From assembly GCF_023701745.1 (NCBI RefSeq), contig NZ_JAJOZB010000001.1, positions 8,913,001 to 8,977,000 of the forward strand: a DNA stretch of 64,000 nt, in the 5' to 3' direction. Under the pieces are notes generated by a model. It was given only the letters and a program-made list of their open reading frames with translations, was not told the DNA's origin and did not search any database. The position numbers and the translations under genes are program-made. Source of the DNA: Streptomyces sp. RKAG293. Lineage in GTDB: Bacteria; Actinomycetota; Actinomycetes; Streptomycetales; Streptomycetaceae. This document shows positions 16,379 through 24,247 of this stretch, in pieces; the stretch's first letter is position 1; each line of letters begins with the position of its first letter.

Positions 16379-16942
16379 ATGCCTTCCACCACGTACCTTG
16401 TGCAGGGGCCACGCGTGGCCATCCGCCACGTCTGTCGTCAGGACTACGAGGAGCTCGACGTCCTGGGCCGCGAGAGCTCTGAGATGTCGCAGCGCTGGCT
16501 GTCGGCCCGGGATTCCACCGCCGAATCCTTCGAGACCTACCTCAAGCGATTCGAGCAGCCCACTCATGAAGGCTTCGTCATCTGTTTGCGGGACACCGGC
16601 GCGATCGTGGGCGGCATCAACGTCAACAACATCGTCCGGGGCACCATCCAGAGCGGAACTCTGGGCTATAGGGCCTACGCATCCACGACCGGCCGTGGCT
16701 ATATGACCGAAGGCCTGACACTCGTCATGCAGTTCGCCTTCGGCACGTTGGAGTTGCACCGGCTCGAAGCAAACATCCAACCGGAGAACACGCCGTCGTT
16801 GAAGCTGGTCGAGCGTCTCGGCTTCAGGAGGGAGGGCTATTCGCCCGACTTCCAGTTCATCAACGGAGCGTGGAGAGACCACGAACGCTGGGCCATCACC
16901 ACCGAGAGGGCCAGAACGGAGCCTGTCCAGCAGGCGAGTTGA
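16379..16942 (+). CDS. GNAT acetyltransferase (RimJ/RimL-like)
   Basis: The 187-residue protein has the layout of ribosomal-protein and small-molecule N-acetyltransferases: VAIRHVCRQDYEEL at the N-terminus, the central strand IVGGINVNNI, the acetyl-CoA loop region LGYRAYASTTGRGYMTEGL, then LHRLEANIQPENTPSLKLVE and RLGFRREGYSPDF, which is typical of RimJ-type enzymes acting on protein N-termini or amines. It starts at ATG 16379. No operon partner is visible: 299 bp of apparently empty sequence follows and a convergent or unrelated gene precedes. Substrate unknown. Confidence 0.9.
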   Translation: MPSTTYLVQGPRVAIRHVCRQDYEELDVLGRESSEMSQRWLSARDSTAESFETYLKRFEQPTHEGFVICLRDTGAIVGGINVNNIVRGTIQSGTLGYRAYASTTGRGYMTEGLTLVMQFAFGTLELHRLEANIQPENTPSLKLVERLGFRREGYSPDFQFINGAWRDHERWAITTERARTEPVQQAS

Positions 16943-17241
16943 CGCCGGTACCGGGTGATCCGGGCAGCAGGCGAGCCGGCTGGCAGGCTCGGGCTTCCTC
17001 GTCCCGGCTGGTCCGTTGGCAGGCCAGCCGAACAGGTGCCGCACTGGTGGGTGAATCGGGCCGAGCGCCGTACTCCGGGGGGCGGGGTGTGACACGCTCC
17101 GTGTGAGTCGTGCCGGGGGCGGCACCTCATCGCAGGGGAGTTGCTGCCTCAGCGCGGCGCAGGCATCCGTCGGGATCGGGTGTGGGCTGCGCTGCTGTGC
17201 GGGCGCGTCATGGGGATTTCGGACCGGAGGGGTGTTTCATC

Positions 17242-17802
17242 GTGCTTGCTGACCTCAGGCAGCTGGAACGGATCGTGGGTCGACGGGCTGCGCTCAGGTA
17301 CGCAGGGATCGGGCTGGTCACTGTCGCTGTCGCGGCCTGTGGCGGGAAGAAGAACTCCGGGAACTCCGGGAAATCCGGCGACAAGCTCACCGTCGGGGCC
17401 GTTGCCCTGGACGCGTTCGCGCGCGGCACCTGGAAGCTGACGATAACGCCGGCGGGCCGGACCCACGATTCGTACTCGACGATCACCATTACGGCCGGCG
17501 CCTGGCACATGAACGACGTCGAGCGTTCGGGGACGTACAGCTTCTCGGCGGGGACGCTCTCGGTGATCGATCCTGGGAATGACAACGGCGGAGACACCAC
17601 CGGTTGGACCGGGGTCGGGGTGCCGGAGCAGGTGGCCAAGGGTGCGTCCGCCAAGCTCGGCTGGTCACCGGCCCCCACCACCGACCCCGCGCGGGAACTC
17701 CCCGTCACCTGGGACGGCACCACCCTCACGCTGAAGCTCATGCCAAATGATCGGCGCCGGGGCGAGGAGGCCCCCGTGGTCATCACAGCGGTCCGGGCCT
17801 GA
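17242..17802 (+). CDS. Exported lipoprotein of unknown function
   Basis: The 186-residue product starts at GTG 17242, which follows GGAGGGG with 9 nt spacing. The N-terminus RRAALRYAGIGLVTVAVAAC is a signal peptide with a lipobox ending in Cys, and its paired Arg would also permit Tat export. A short Gly/Asn/Ser/Lys linker leads to a beta-rich domain (GTWKLTITPAGRTHDSYSTI, then SGTYSFSAGTLSVID). The pattern resembles a lipocalin-like or META-type barrel, but I do not recognise the family. It probably sits on the outer face of the membrane. An earlier ATG at 17110 would add an unlikely Arg/His-rich leader. Confidence 0.75.
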   Translation: MLADLRQLERIVGRRAALRYAGIGLVTVAVAACGGKKNSGNSGKSGDKLTVGAVALDAFARGTWKLTITPAGRTHDSYSTITITAGAWHMNDVERSGTYSFSAGTLSVIDPGNDNGGDTTGWTGVGVPEQVAKGASAKLGWSPAPTTDPARELPVTWDGTTLTLKLMPNDRRRGEEAPVVITAVRA

Positions 17803-17832
17803 GCCACCGGGGGAGTGGTGGGGGCCGGGGTT

Positions 17833-18915
17833 CTAGTTGATGCCGGCCGCCTCGCAGGCGGCGGCGTAGCCGGCGGTGCAGATCTGCATCACGAGATACA
17901 CGGCATCCTTGACGACCGTGTCCTTGATGTTGTCCCTGGTCACCGACACCGCGGGGAGTAGCTTCGCGGGCACGGTGGTGCCGGAGCCGCTGGTCGCGAC
18001 GGTGTCCGCGATGACCTTGATGTCCTCACCGTTGAGCAGCTTGACCGCGATCTCGGCGGTCGCGTCGGCCTCGGGCTTGAACGCCTTGTACACGGTGCTG
18101 CTCTGCCGGCCGGCCAGGATCCGCTGGATGCCGGCGAGGTCGGCGTCCTGACCGGTCAGCGGAACGTTGATGCCCGCGCCCTTGAGGGCGGTGGCGATCC
18201 CGCCGGCCATGCCGTCGTTCGCGGAGTACACACCGTCGATGTTCTTGGCTCCGAGGCGGCCGATCGCCTCCGTGACCTTCTGGTTCGCGACGGTGTCCTT
18301 CCACAGACCGCTCTCCTCGTAGGCGATCTTGACCTTGCCGTCGAGCGCCTTGTGGGCACCGGCCTTGAACTGCGCGGCGTTCGGGTCGGAGTCGTCACCG
18401 TTGATCATGACAACGTTGGCAGTCGGGGTCGCCTTGTCGCCCATGGCGTCGAGCAGGGCCTGGCCCTGCAGCTCGCCGACCTTCTCGTTGTCGTAGGAGA
18501 TGTAGGCGGAGACCGGACCCTGGGCGAAGCGGTCGTAGGCCACGACCTTGACGCCCTTGTCCACGGCCTCCTGGACCGAGGCCTTGATGCCGACCGCGTC
18601 CTGCGGGCTCAGGATCAGGACCTTGACGCCCTGGGTGATCATGTCGCGGACCTGCTGCGCCTGTCTCGCCGGGTCACCGTCGGCGTTCTCGTACGCGATC
18701 TTGCAGTCGGGGCAGAGCGACGTGATCTTGCCTTCGATCAACGGACGGTCGAACTTCTCGTACCGCTTCGTGGCGTAGTCCGGAAGCAGCAGGCCGATCG
18801 ACTTGTCCTTGCGGCTGACTCCGCTGCCGCCGCCCGTCTCGCCACAAGCGGCCGCGGACACGGTCATCGTTACCGCAAGAGAGCCTATGACGGCACGACG
18901 CATTACCGCGTTCAT
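17833..18915 (-). CDS. Sugar ABC transporter substrate-binding lipoprotein (xylose/ribose type)
   Basis: The 360-residue protein has a lipoprotein signal peptide (VTMTVSAAAC) and a type I periplasmic-binding fold: IGLLLPDYATKRYEKFDRP, then QQVRDMITQGVKVLILSPQDA, VVAYDRFAQGP, GVYSANDGMAGGIATALKGAG and LTGQDADLAGIQRI. These match XylF-type D-xylose or related pentose binding proteins of the CUT2 importers. It should bind sugar outside the membrane and hand it to a permease, but no permease or ATPase gene adjoins it. It therefore must work with components encoded elsewhere, or serves as a sensor. ATG 18915 follows GGGAGG with proper spacing. The upstream region is AT-rich with an inverted repeat at 19011-19033. 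Confidence 0.9.
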   Translation of the reverse strand: MNAVMRRAVIGSLAVTMTVSAAACGETGGGSGVSRKDKSIGLLLPDYATKRYEKFDRPLIEGKITSLCPDCKIAYENADGDPARQAQQVRDMITQGVKVLILSPQDAVGIKASVQEAVDKGVKVVAYDRFAQGPVSAYISYDNEKVGELQGQALLDAMGDKATPTANVVMINGDDSDPNAAQFKAGAHKALDGKVKIAYEESGLWKDTVANQKVTEAIGRLGAKNIDGVYSANDGMAGGIATALKGAGINVPLTGQDADLAGIQRILAGRQSSTVYKAFKPEADATAEIAVKLLNGEDIKVIADTVATSGSGTTVPAKLLPAVSVTRDNIKDTVVKDAVYLVMQICTAGYAAACEAAGIN

Positions 18916-19010
18916 TTTTGGGTTGCCTCCCTGACGAGGCCGCAAGGCTGCGGCCGAGGTTCACGGGAGTCAACTCGGCGATTGCCATGTCGTCAAGAAG
19001 TAAAATGTTA

Positions 19011-19033
19011 ACGAGATGGAAACGACATCGTTG
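19011..19033. promoter_or_regulatory. Possible operator upstream of the sugar-binding protein gene
   Basis: AACGA and TCGTT (19011-19015 and 19029-19033) form an interrupted dyad embedded in an unusually AT-rich patch (about 19000-19045), roughly 100 bp upstream of the start. It could bind a LacI- or ROK-type sugar repressor. The arms are short, so this is weak. Confidence 0.3.
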
Positions 19034-19132
19034 TTAATTGTCTGAACCAATAGCGCGGACCGACCAGCGGGACCAGCAGGGACGCCACCGCCGACAGAAG
19101 GTGAGGGTGCGGAGCACTCGGCGTAGCGCGTG

Positions 19133-19699
19133 TCAGGTTCCGTCGGTGATGTACCAGTCCTTCTTGAGGTACTCCAGGGTGTAGTCGCCGAGGTCGCTCT
19201 CGGAGAAGGTGGCGGAGGACCTGACCGATTCGAGCGGCATCTCGATCTTGTCGGGCGTGCGCACGACGACCCGCTGCGGGTCGACCGTCGCTTTTTGCAG
19301 GGCCTTCTTCTGCGCGGGCGAGATCATCTGGAACACGACGACGTACGTCGACGTGCACGGGCCGAATCCCTTGTCCTCCGCCTTCTTCGCGCCGGGCCCG
19401 GCCACCTCGCAGACCGTGCGGATGTCCTCATGGCCGAGGGCGTGGAGGTACTGCTCGTACCGCTGGATCGCGCGTTCCTTCGTCCTGGGCGCGGGCTGGA
19501 CGCCGGTCGGAGTGGCCGACGGCTTCGCGGTCGGAGCGGACGCCGACGGCGTGGCCGACGGTTCGTTCGTCCGCGTGGACGCGGACGGCTGCGAAGGCTT
19601 CGTGTCCGCGTTCTCCTTCGACTTCTCCGGACCGCACCCGCACACCACCAGCGCCGCACAGGCCGTTACCGCCACGCTCACCATCGTCCGCGTTCTCAT
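19133..19699 (-). CDS. Lipoprotein of unknown function
   Basis: The 188-residue product has a signal peptide ending in a lipobox-like VVCGC, then about 45 residues of Ser/Thr/Pro/Ala-rich linker, then a folded domain that begins RAIQRYEQYLHALGHEDIRT and contains Cys in TVCEVAGPGAKKAED and FGPCTSTYVVVFQM. The helix-then-strand layout resembles small NTF2-like or DUF-type extracellular domains of actinomycetes, but I do not recognise a family. ATG 19699 follows GAGGGGAC. It lies downstream of vanS in the same direction, 124 bp away, and may or may not belong to that transcript. Confidence 0.75.
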   Translation of the reverse strand: MRTRTMVSVAVTACAALVVCGCGPEKSKENADTKPSQPSASTRTNEPSATPSASAPTAKPSATPTGVQPAPRTKERAIQRYEQYLHALGHEDIRTVCEVAGPGAKKAEDKGFGPCTSTYVVVFQMISPAQKKALQKATVDPQRVVVRTPDKIEMPLESVRSSATFSESDLGDYTLEYLKKDWYITDGT

Positions 19700-19823
19700 T
19701 GCGTCCCCTCACCGGCCGACTTCACATCAAGAGGTCACGCAGGATACGGGGGAACGGTTCCCGAGCCGGTCCAGGAGCCCGCGACCCGGGCCGCACGGCG
19801 CACGGCCGGGCTGCTGCTCGTCC

Positions 19824-20917
19824 TCACCCGCCGGCGTACGGGAATGTCGCAGGTAGTTCCACGACGATGCGGATCCCGCCGGCGGGGCGCGGGGTGAGGG
19901 TGAGGGTTCCGTCGTGTGCCTGGGTGATGGTTTTGACGATGGCCAGGCCCAGACCGACGCCTGTCTGGTCGGTGTGGATGCGCTCAGTGCCGCGCTGGAA
20001 GGGTTCGGTGAACGTCGAGACCAGCCGGGGGGTGAGCTGCTCGCCGGTGTTTTCGACGGTGAGTACCACGGTCCTGGGGCGGACGCTGGTGTGGACCCAT
20101 ACGCTGCCGTGTTCCGGCAGGTTGTGGACGATCGCGTTCTGTACGAGGTTCGTGGTCAGCTGCAGCAGGAGCGCCGGCGATCCGCTCGTCGGGGCGATGT
20201 CGCCGCTGGTCTCGAGGGTGACGCCATGCTTCTCCGCGAGCGGGAGGAGCGTCTCGGTGGCTTCTTCCGCCATGAGGGACAGGTCGACGTGTTCTCGGGT
20301 GAACGACCGTCGGTCGGCGCGGCTGAGCAGGAGCAGTGCCTCGGTGAGGTCGATGGCCCGGGTGTTGACGGCGTGGAGGCGGTCGACGAGTTCACCCGTG
20401 TCGTGGTTCGGATCGGTGCGGGCCACGTCGAGCAGTGCCTTCGAGATCGCCAGCGGGGTGCGCAACTCGTGGGAGGCGTTGGCTGCGAATCTCTGCTGTT
20501 CGGCGTCGTGTGCCTCGAGCCGCGTGAGCATGATGTCGAAGGCGTCGGCGAGTTCACGGAACTCGTCCTTGCTGCCCGGTAGCCGGATCCGGTGGGACAG
20601 TGATCCGTTCGTGGCCATGCGGGTGGCGTGAGTGATGCGGGTCAGGGGGCCAGCATGTGGCCGGCGAGGATCCACCCTCCTACGAGGCCGAACATCAGCA
20701 GGAACACCATGACCGCGGCTGCTCTCGGCGCGAAGACGTTCAGGAGGCCGGACCGGATGGGAAAGACACCATGCGTCGGGGTGTCATCGGGGTTGATGAG
20801 CATCGCACGGTCGGGGACATAACGGAGGAGGAACACCCACACGGCCGTGAGCAGCAAGGCACCGGCCACCATGAGGAATCCGGCGTAGCTGAGGGTGAGT
20901 TTGAGGCGAACGCTCAT
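19824..20917 (-). pseudogene. vanS: VanS-type sensor histidine kinase, frameshifted here
   Basis: VanS senses glycopeptide antibiotic at the membrane and phosphorylates VanR. The first frame, from ATG 20917, has two membrane helices (LTLSYAGFLMVAGALLLTAV and VMVFLLMFGLVGGWILAG) around a short extracellular loop and ends GHMLAP at a stop. The second frame continues with LTRITHATRMATNGSLSHRI (HAMP), the phospho-acceptor box ASHELRTPL, and the ATPase boxes NLVQNAIVHN and TGVGLGLAIVKT. One extra C in the run near 20642-20646 restores a continuous 364-residue kinase. It is therefore either a one-base sequencing error or a mutation that would uncouple resistance from the drug. The ATG is 11 bp from the vanR stop. 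Confidence 0.85.
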
Positions 20918-20927
20918 CCCAGGTGCC

Positions 20928-21623
20928 CTATCCACGGCCATCTCCCGTATATCCGGCCCCGGGGTGCGTGTCGATGCGGTAGCCGACGCCTGGCACGGTG
21001 GTGATGATCCAGGGTTCGCCGAGGCGTTTGCGCAGCGCCGAGACCGTGATGCGTACGGCGTTGGTGAACGGGTCCGCGTTCTCGTCCCACGCGCGTTCCA
21101 GGAGTTCCTCGGCGCTGACGACACCGCCTTCGGCGGCGGCGAGGACTTCGAGCACGGCGAACTGCTTGCGGGTGAGCGCGACGTAGCGGTCGTCGCGGTA
21201 GATCTCGCGGCGGAACGGATCCAGGCGCAAACCCGCGATCTCCCGGACGGGAGGCCTGGTGTGCGCACGCCTGCGGTCGAGTGCTCTGAGCCTGAGCACG
21301 AGTTCCTGCAGTTCGAACGGCTTCGTGAGGTAGTCGTCGGCTCCGAGGCCGAAGCCGGAGGCCTTGTCGTCGAGACGGTCGGCGGCGGTGAGCATCAGGA
21401 TCGGCATGCCGCTGCCGGAGGCGACGATGCGTTTGGCGATCTCGTCGCCGGACGGTCCGGGGATGTCGCGGTCGAGGACGGCGATGTCGTAGGTGTTGAT
21501 GCCCAGCAGTTCCAGAGCCGTGTCGCCGTCACCCGCGAGGTCGGCGGCGATCGCTTCCAGACGTAGGCCATCGCGGATGGCTTCTGCCAGGTAGGGCTCG
21601 TCCTCGACGATCAGCACACGCAT
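20928..21623 (-). CDS. vanR: VanR-type OmpR-family response regulator
   Basis: The 231-residue protein has a receiver domain (VLIVEDEPYLAEAIRDGL, phosphorylation Asp51 in AVLDRDIPG, the switch Lys in YLTKPF) and a winged-helix DNA-binding domain (ALTRKQFAVLEVLAAAEGG, then DPFTNAVRITVSALRKRL and TVPGVGYRI). With VanS it switches on the van genes when a glycopeptide is present. It is transcribed away from vanJ, and the direct-repeat sites at 21647-21664 lie 24 bp upstream of its start, so it probably controls itself too. The start is ATG 21623. An open frame extends far upstream but only as antisense to vanJ. Confidence 0.93.
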   Translation of the reverse strand: MRVLIVEDEPYLAEAIRDGLRLEAIAADLAGDGDTALELLGINTYDIAVLDRDIPGPSGDEIAKRIVASGSGMPILMLTAADRLDDKASGFGLGADDYLTKPFELQELVLRLRALDRRRAHTRPPVREIAGLRLDPFRREIYRDDRYVALTRKQFAVLEVLAAAEGGVVSAEELLERAWDENADPFTNAVRITVSALRKRLGEPWIITTVPGVGYRIDTHPGAGYTGDGRG

Positions 21624-21646
21624 GTTCTGCAGGCTACGGGGCGGCG

Positions 21647-21664
21647 CATATCGTCGGCGTATCG
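21647..21664 (+). promoter_or_regulatory. VanR-type direct repeat, vanR/vanJ promoter
   Basis: CATATCG (21647-21653) and CGTATCG (21658-21664) are direct repeats with an 11-bp period, one helical turn, as expected for OmpR-family dimers. The same pair occurs before vanK and vanH, and in all three cases the second repeat ends 47 nt before the start codon. A conserved CATACG follows 7 nt later and may be part of the -10 region. Confidence 0.8.
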
Positions 21665-21710
21665 AAATCCGCATACGCGCCGGCAACACCGCGCCGCCTT
21701 GACTGACGGT

Positions 21711-22865
21711 ATGAGCAGAACCCCACCAACGCCGGAGACGGCGCAGGACAGCCCGTCGGATACCCGCGCGACAGGAGCCGGAGCCGGTGTCCCGGCGGCG
21801 GGCACGGGCGGGACCCGGCGCGTGGGCGTTCGCCGGCCGATCCTTCCCGCAGCTCTCCGCCGGGCCCGAGCAGGGGATGCCCCCTTCGGTTTCCGGCCGG
21901 AGCCCTGGAAACGCGGTCCGGTGCTCGCGGCGCTGGCACTGCTCATTGGCCTGTTGATGCTGCTGCACGCGGAGATCCCGAATCGGATCTGGCACCTCGG
22001 CAGCTTGGTGGAGACCTTCCTGCCGTGGTTCGGGCTGTTCATCCCGGTGCTGCTGGTCGGGGCGGTGTGGCGCCGCTCCGCCTCCGCGGCGGTCGCGCTG
22101 CTGCTGCCGGTGGCGGTGTGGCTGAACCTCTTCGGCGGGCTGCTCGGCGACAAGTCCCACCCGGGCAGTGACCTCACCGTGGTGAGCCACAACGTCGGCG
22201 CCGACAACCCCGACCCGGCCGGCACCGCCCGCGACCTGGCCGCCTCCGGTGCGGAGCTGCTGGCACTGGAGGAGCTGACCGAGCAGGTCCAGGGCATCTA
22301 CGAGAAGGAGCTGGCGACGGCGTACCCGTACCACACGGTGCAGGGCACGGTCGGACTGTGGAGCAGGCTGCCACTGTCCGACACCCGGCCGGTCGACATC
22401 GAGACGGACGCCGGGCCGCTGGGGGACGCCAAGCCGGCGGAGGTCAAGATGGCCTACAACCGGGCGCTGCGCACCACGGTGACCACCGACCACGGGCCGC
22501 TCGCGGTGTACGTGGCCCATCTGGGGTCCGTGCGGGTGAATCCCAGAGCGGGCTTCTGGACGGACTCGCGGGACAGAGGCGTGCCGGCGCTCGGCAAGGC
22601 CATCGCGGCCGAGCGGAACGAGCGAGTGGTGCTGCTCGGCGACCTGAACGGCACCATGGACGACCGCGCGTTCGCGGGTATCACCTCGCAGCTGCACTCG
22701 GTCCAGGACGCGGCGGGGGACGGCTTCGGCTTCAGCTGGCCGGCGACGTTCCCGGTGGCGCGGATCGACCAGATCCTGGTCCGCGGCGTGCAGCCGAAGA
22801 GCTCGTGGTCACTCCCGGCCACCGGCAGCGACCACCTGCCGGTGGCGGCCGGAATCAGCTGGTGA
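21711..22865 (+). CDS. vanJ: VanJ membrane-anchored metal-dependent hydrolase
   Basis: The 384-residue product has a Pro/Gly/Arg-rich cytoplasmic start, about three membrane helices (VLAALALLIGLLMLLHAEIP; FLPWFGLFIPVLLVGAVW; AAVALLLPVAVWLNLF) and an outside endonuclease/exonuclease/phosphatase-fold domain: DLTVVSHNVGADNPD, ALEELTEQ, YVAHLGSVRV, LLGDLNGTMDDRAF and the late ATGSDHLPVAA. VanJ of Streptomyces coelicolor adds resistance to teicoplanin-like drugs and recycles undecaprenyl lipid carrier by an enzyme of this fold. It is the first gene after the vanR/vanJ promoter. ATG 21711 matches the start context shared with vanK and vanH; a TTG 12 bases upstream is less likely. Confidence 0.9.
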   Translation: MSRTPPTPETAQDSPSDTRATGAGAGVPAAGTGGTRRVGVRRPILPAALRRARAGDAPFGFRPEPWKRGPVLAALALLIGLLMLLHAEIPNRIWHLGSLVETFLPWFGLFIPVLLVGAVWRRSASAAVALLLPVAVWLNLFGGLLGDKSHPGSDLTVVSHNVGADNPDPAGTARDLAASGAELLALEELTEQVQGIYEKELATAYPYHTVQGTVGLWSRLPLSDTRPVDIETDAGPLGDAKPAEVKMAYNRALRTTVTTDHGPLAVYVAHLGSVRVNPRAGFWTDSRDRGVPALGKAIAAERNERVVLLGDLNGTMDDRAFAGITSQLHSVQDAAGDGFGFSWPATFPVARIDQILVRGVQPKSSWSLPATGSDHLPVAAGISW

Positions 22866-22901
22866 ACACCAGGACAGGTACATAGCCGGTGAACACCGGC
22901 G

Positions 22902-22919
22902 CATATCGTCGGCGTATCG
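22902..22919 (+). promoter_or_regulatory. VanR-type direct repeat, vanK promoter
   Basis: CATATCG (22902-22908) and CGTATCG (22913-22919) repeat with an 11-bp period, and the second ends 47 nt before the vanK ATG. The surrounding block of roughly 70 bases is nearly identical to the vanJ promoter, which indicates duplication of a promoter cassette. Confidence 0.8.
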
Positions 22920-22965
22920 AAAACCACATACGCGCCGACAACGCCACGCCGCCTTGACTGAAGGC

Positions 22966-24111
22966 ATGTCCTACAGCGAACCAGCACGAACCGCGGGCGT
23001 GAGCCTGACCGTCGAACCGATCAGCGCCGCCGAGCACCTGGCGTTCGTGCGGACACAGCGGTCGGTCAGCTTTCTGCAGACCCCGGCATGGGGGCGCGTC
23101 AAGACCGAGTGGCGCAGCGAGTCCCTCGGCTGGTTCGACGGTCGGCGGCTGGTCGGTGCGGGGCTCGTCCTGCACCGACCGGTGCCGCGGTTCGACCGGT
23201 TCACGCTGGCCTATCTGCCCGAGGGCCCGGTCATCGACTGGACCGGCGAGATCCGCGCGTGGCTCGATCCGCTGACGGCCCATCTCAAGGCGCACGGCGC
23301 GTTCGCGATCCGGCTCGGCCCGCCGGTGTGCACGGACACCTGGAGCGCCGCCCAGGTCAAAGAGGGCATCGCCGACCCGGGCATCCAGCGGCTCACCGAG
23401 CTGCGGAGCCAGTGGGCCGACCCGGTCGGCGCCCGCGTGACCGGCCGGCTCAGGGCCGCCGGCTGGCTGCCGCAGAGCCCGGAGGACGGGTTCGGGGTCG
23501 GGCATCCGCAGTTCAAGTACGAGGTTCCGCTGGCCGGCAGGACTGAGGACGACCTGCTCAGGGGCATGAACCAGCAATGGCGCCGCAACATCAAGAAGGC
23601 GGCCAAGGAGGGAGTCGAGGTCACCGTCGGTGTGGACCTGAAGGCGTTTCACGACCTCTACGTGCACACCGCCGACCGCGACCACTTCACGCCCCGGCCG
23701 CTGCGCTACTTCGAGACCATGTTCGCGGCGCTGAGCGCCGAGGACCCCGAGCGGATCAAGCTCTATCTGGCCCACCACCAGGGCGATCTGGTCGCTGCCA
23801 CCATCCTGGTCCGGGTAGGCGCCCACGCCTGGTATTCCTACGGCGCGTCCTCGACTGAGAAGCGTGAGGTGCGCGGTTCCAACGCCTGCCAGTGGGCGAT
23901 GATCCGCGACTCGCTGGCGGCCGGCTGCGACGTCTATGACCTGCGCGGCATCACTCCCACCCTCGATGCTGACGACCCGCACGTCGGGCTGATCCAGTTC
24001 AAGGTAGGCACCGGCGGTCAGGCGGTGGGATACGTCGGCGAGTGGGACCTGCCGCTGCGGCCGATGATCTACCGGGCCTTCGCACTCCACATGAGGCGGC
24101 GCGGGCGGTGA
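22966..24111 (+). CDS. vanK: VanK, Fem-family aminoacyl transferase
   Basis: This 381-residue protein belongs to the FemX/FemABX group, two GNAT folds that take an amino acid from aminoacyl-tRNA and add it to the stem peptide of the cell-wall precursor. Visible blocks are VSFLQTPAWGRVKTEWRSES, FDRFTLAYLPEGPVIDW, PQFKYEVPLAG, GMNQQWRRNIKKAAKEGVEV and the C-terminal GLIQFKVGTGGQAVGYVGEW. In S. coelicolor VanK is needed because the housekeeping FemX does not accept precursors ending in D-Ala-D-Lac; VanK attaches the Gly branch to them. It is monocistronic here, with its own VanR-type promoter. The start is ATG 22966. Confidence 0.93.
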   Translation: MSYSEPARTAGVSLTVEPISAAEHLAFVRTQRSVSFLQTPAWGRVKTEWRSESLGWFDGRRLVGAGLVLHRPVPRFDRFTLAYLPEGPVIDWTGEIRAWLDPLTAHLKAHGAFAIRLGPPVCTDTWSAAQVKEGIADPGIQRLTELRSQWADPVGARVTGRLRAAGWLPQSPEDGFGVGHPQFKYEVPLAGRTEDDLLRGMNQQWRRNIKKAAKEGVEVTVGVDLKAFHDLYVHTADRDHFTPRPLRYFETMFAALSAEDPERIKLYLAHHQGDLVAATILVRVGAHAWYSYGASSTEKREVRGSNACQWAMIRDSLAAGCDVYDLRGITPTLDADDPHVGLIQFKVGTGGQAVGYVGEWDLPLRPMIYRAFALHMRRRGR

Positions 24112-24186
24112 GTCAGGGTCTCCTGCCGGCCGGTGGCCGCGCCCAAGTGGGGGCGACCGCCGACCGGACCCGACCGGAGGTCCGGC

Positions 24187-24246
24187 CTGGTGCCGGTCGC
24201 CAAGGGCAACGGCTACGGCCTCGGCCTGGTGTCCGCGTACCAGTGA
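24187..24246 (+). pseudogene. Relic of an alanine-racemase-like gene
   Basis: In the gap after vanK, one frame reads LVPVAKGNGYGLGLVSAYQ and then stops. LVPVxKGNGYGxG is the PLP-lysine block of alanine-racemase-fold proteins. Nothing before or after in this frame continues the family. From memory, Fem-family genes of Streptomyces are often followed by such a racemase-like gene, so this is probably a deletion remnant. It is only about 20 codons. Confidence 0.45.
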
Positions 24247-24247
24247 C

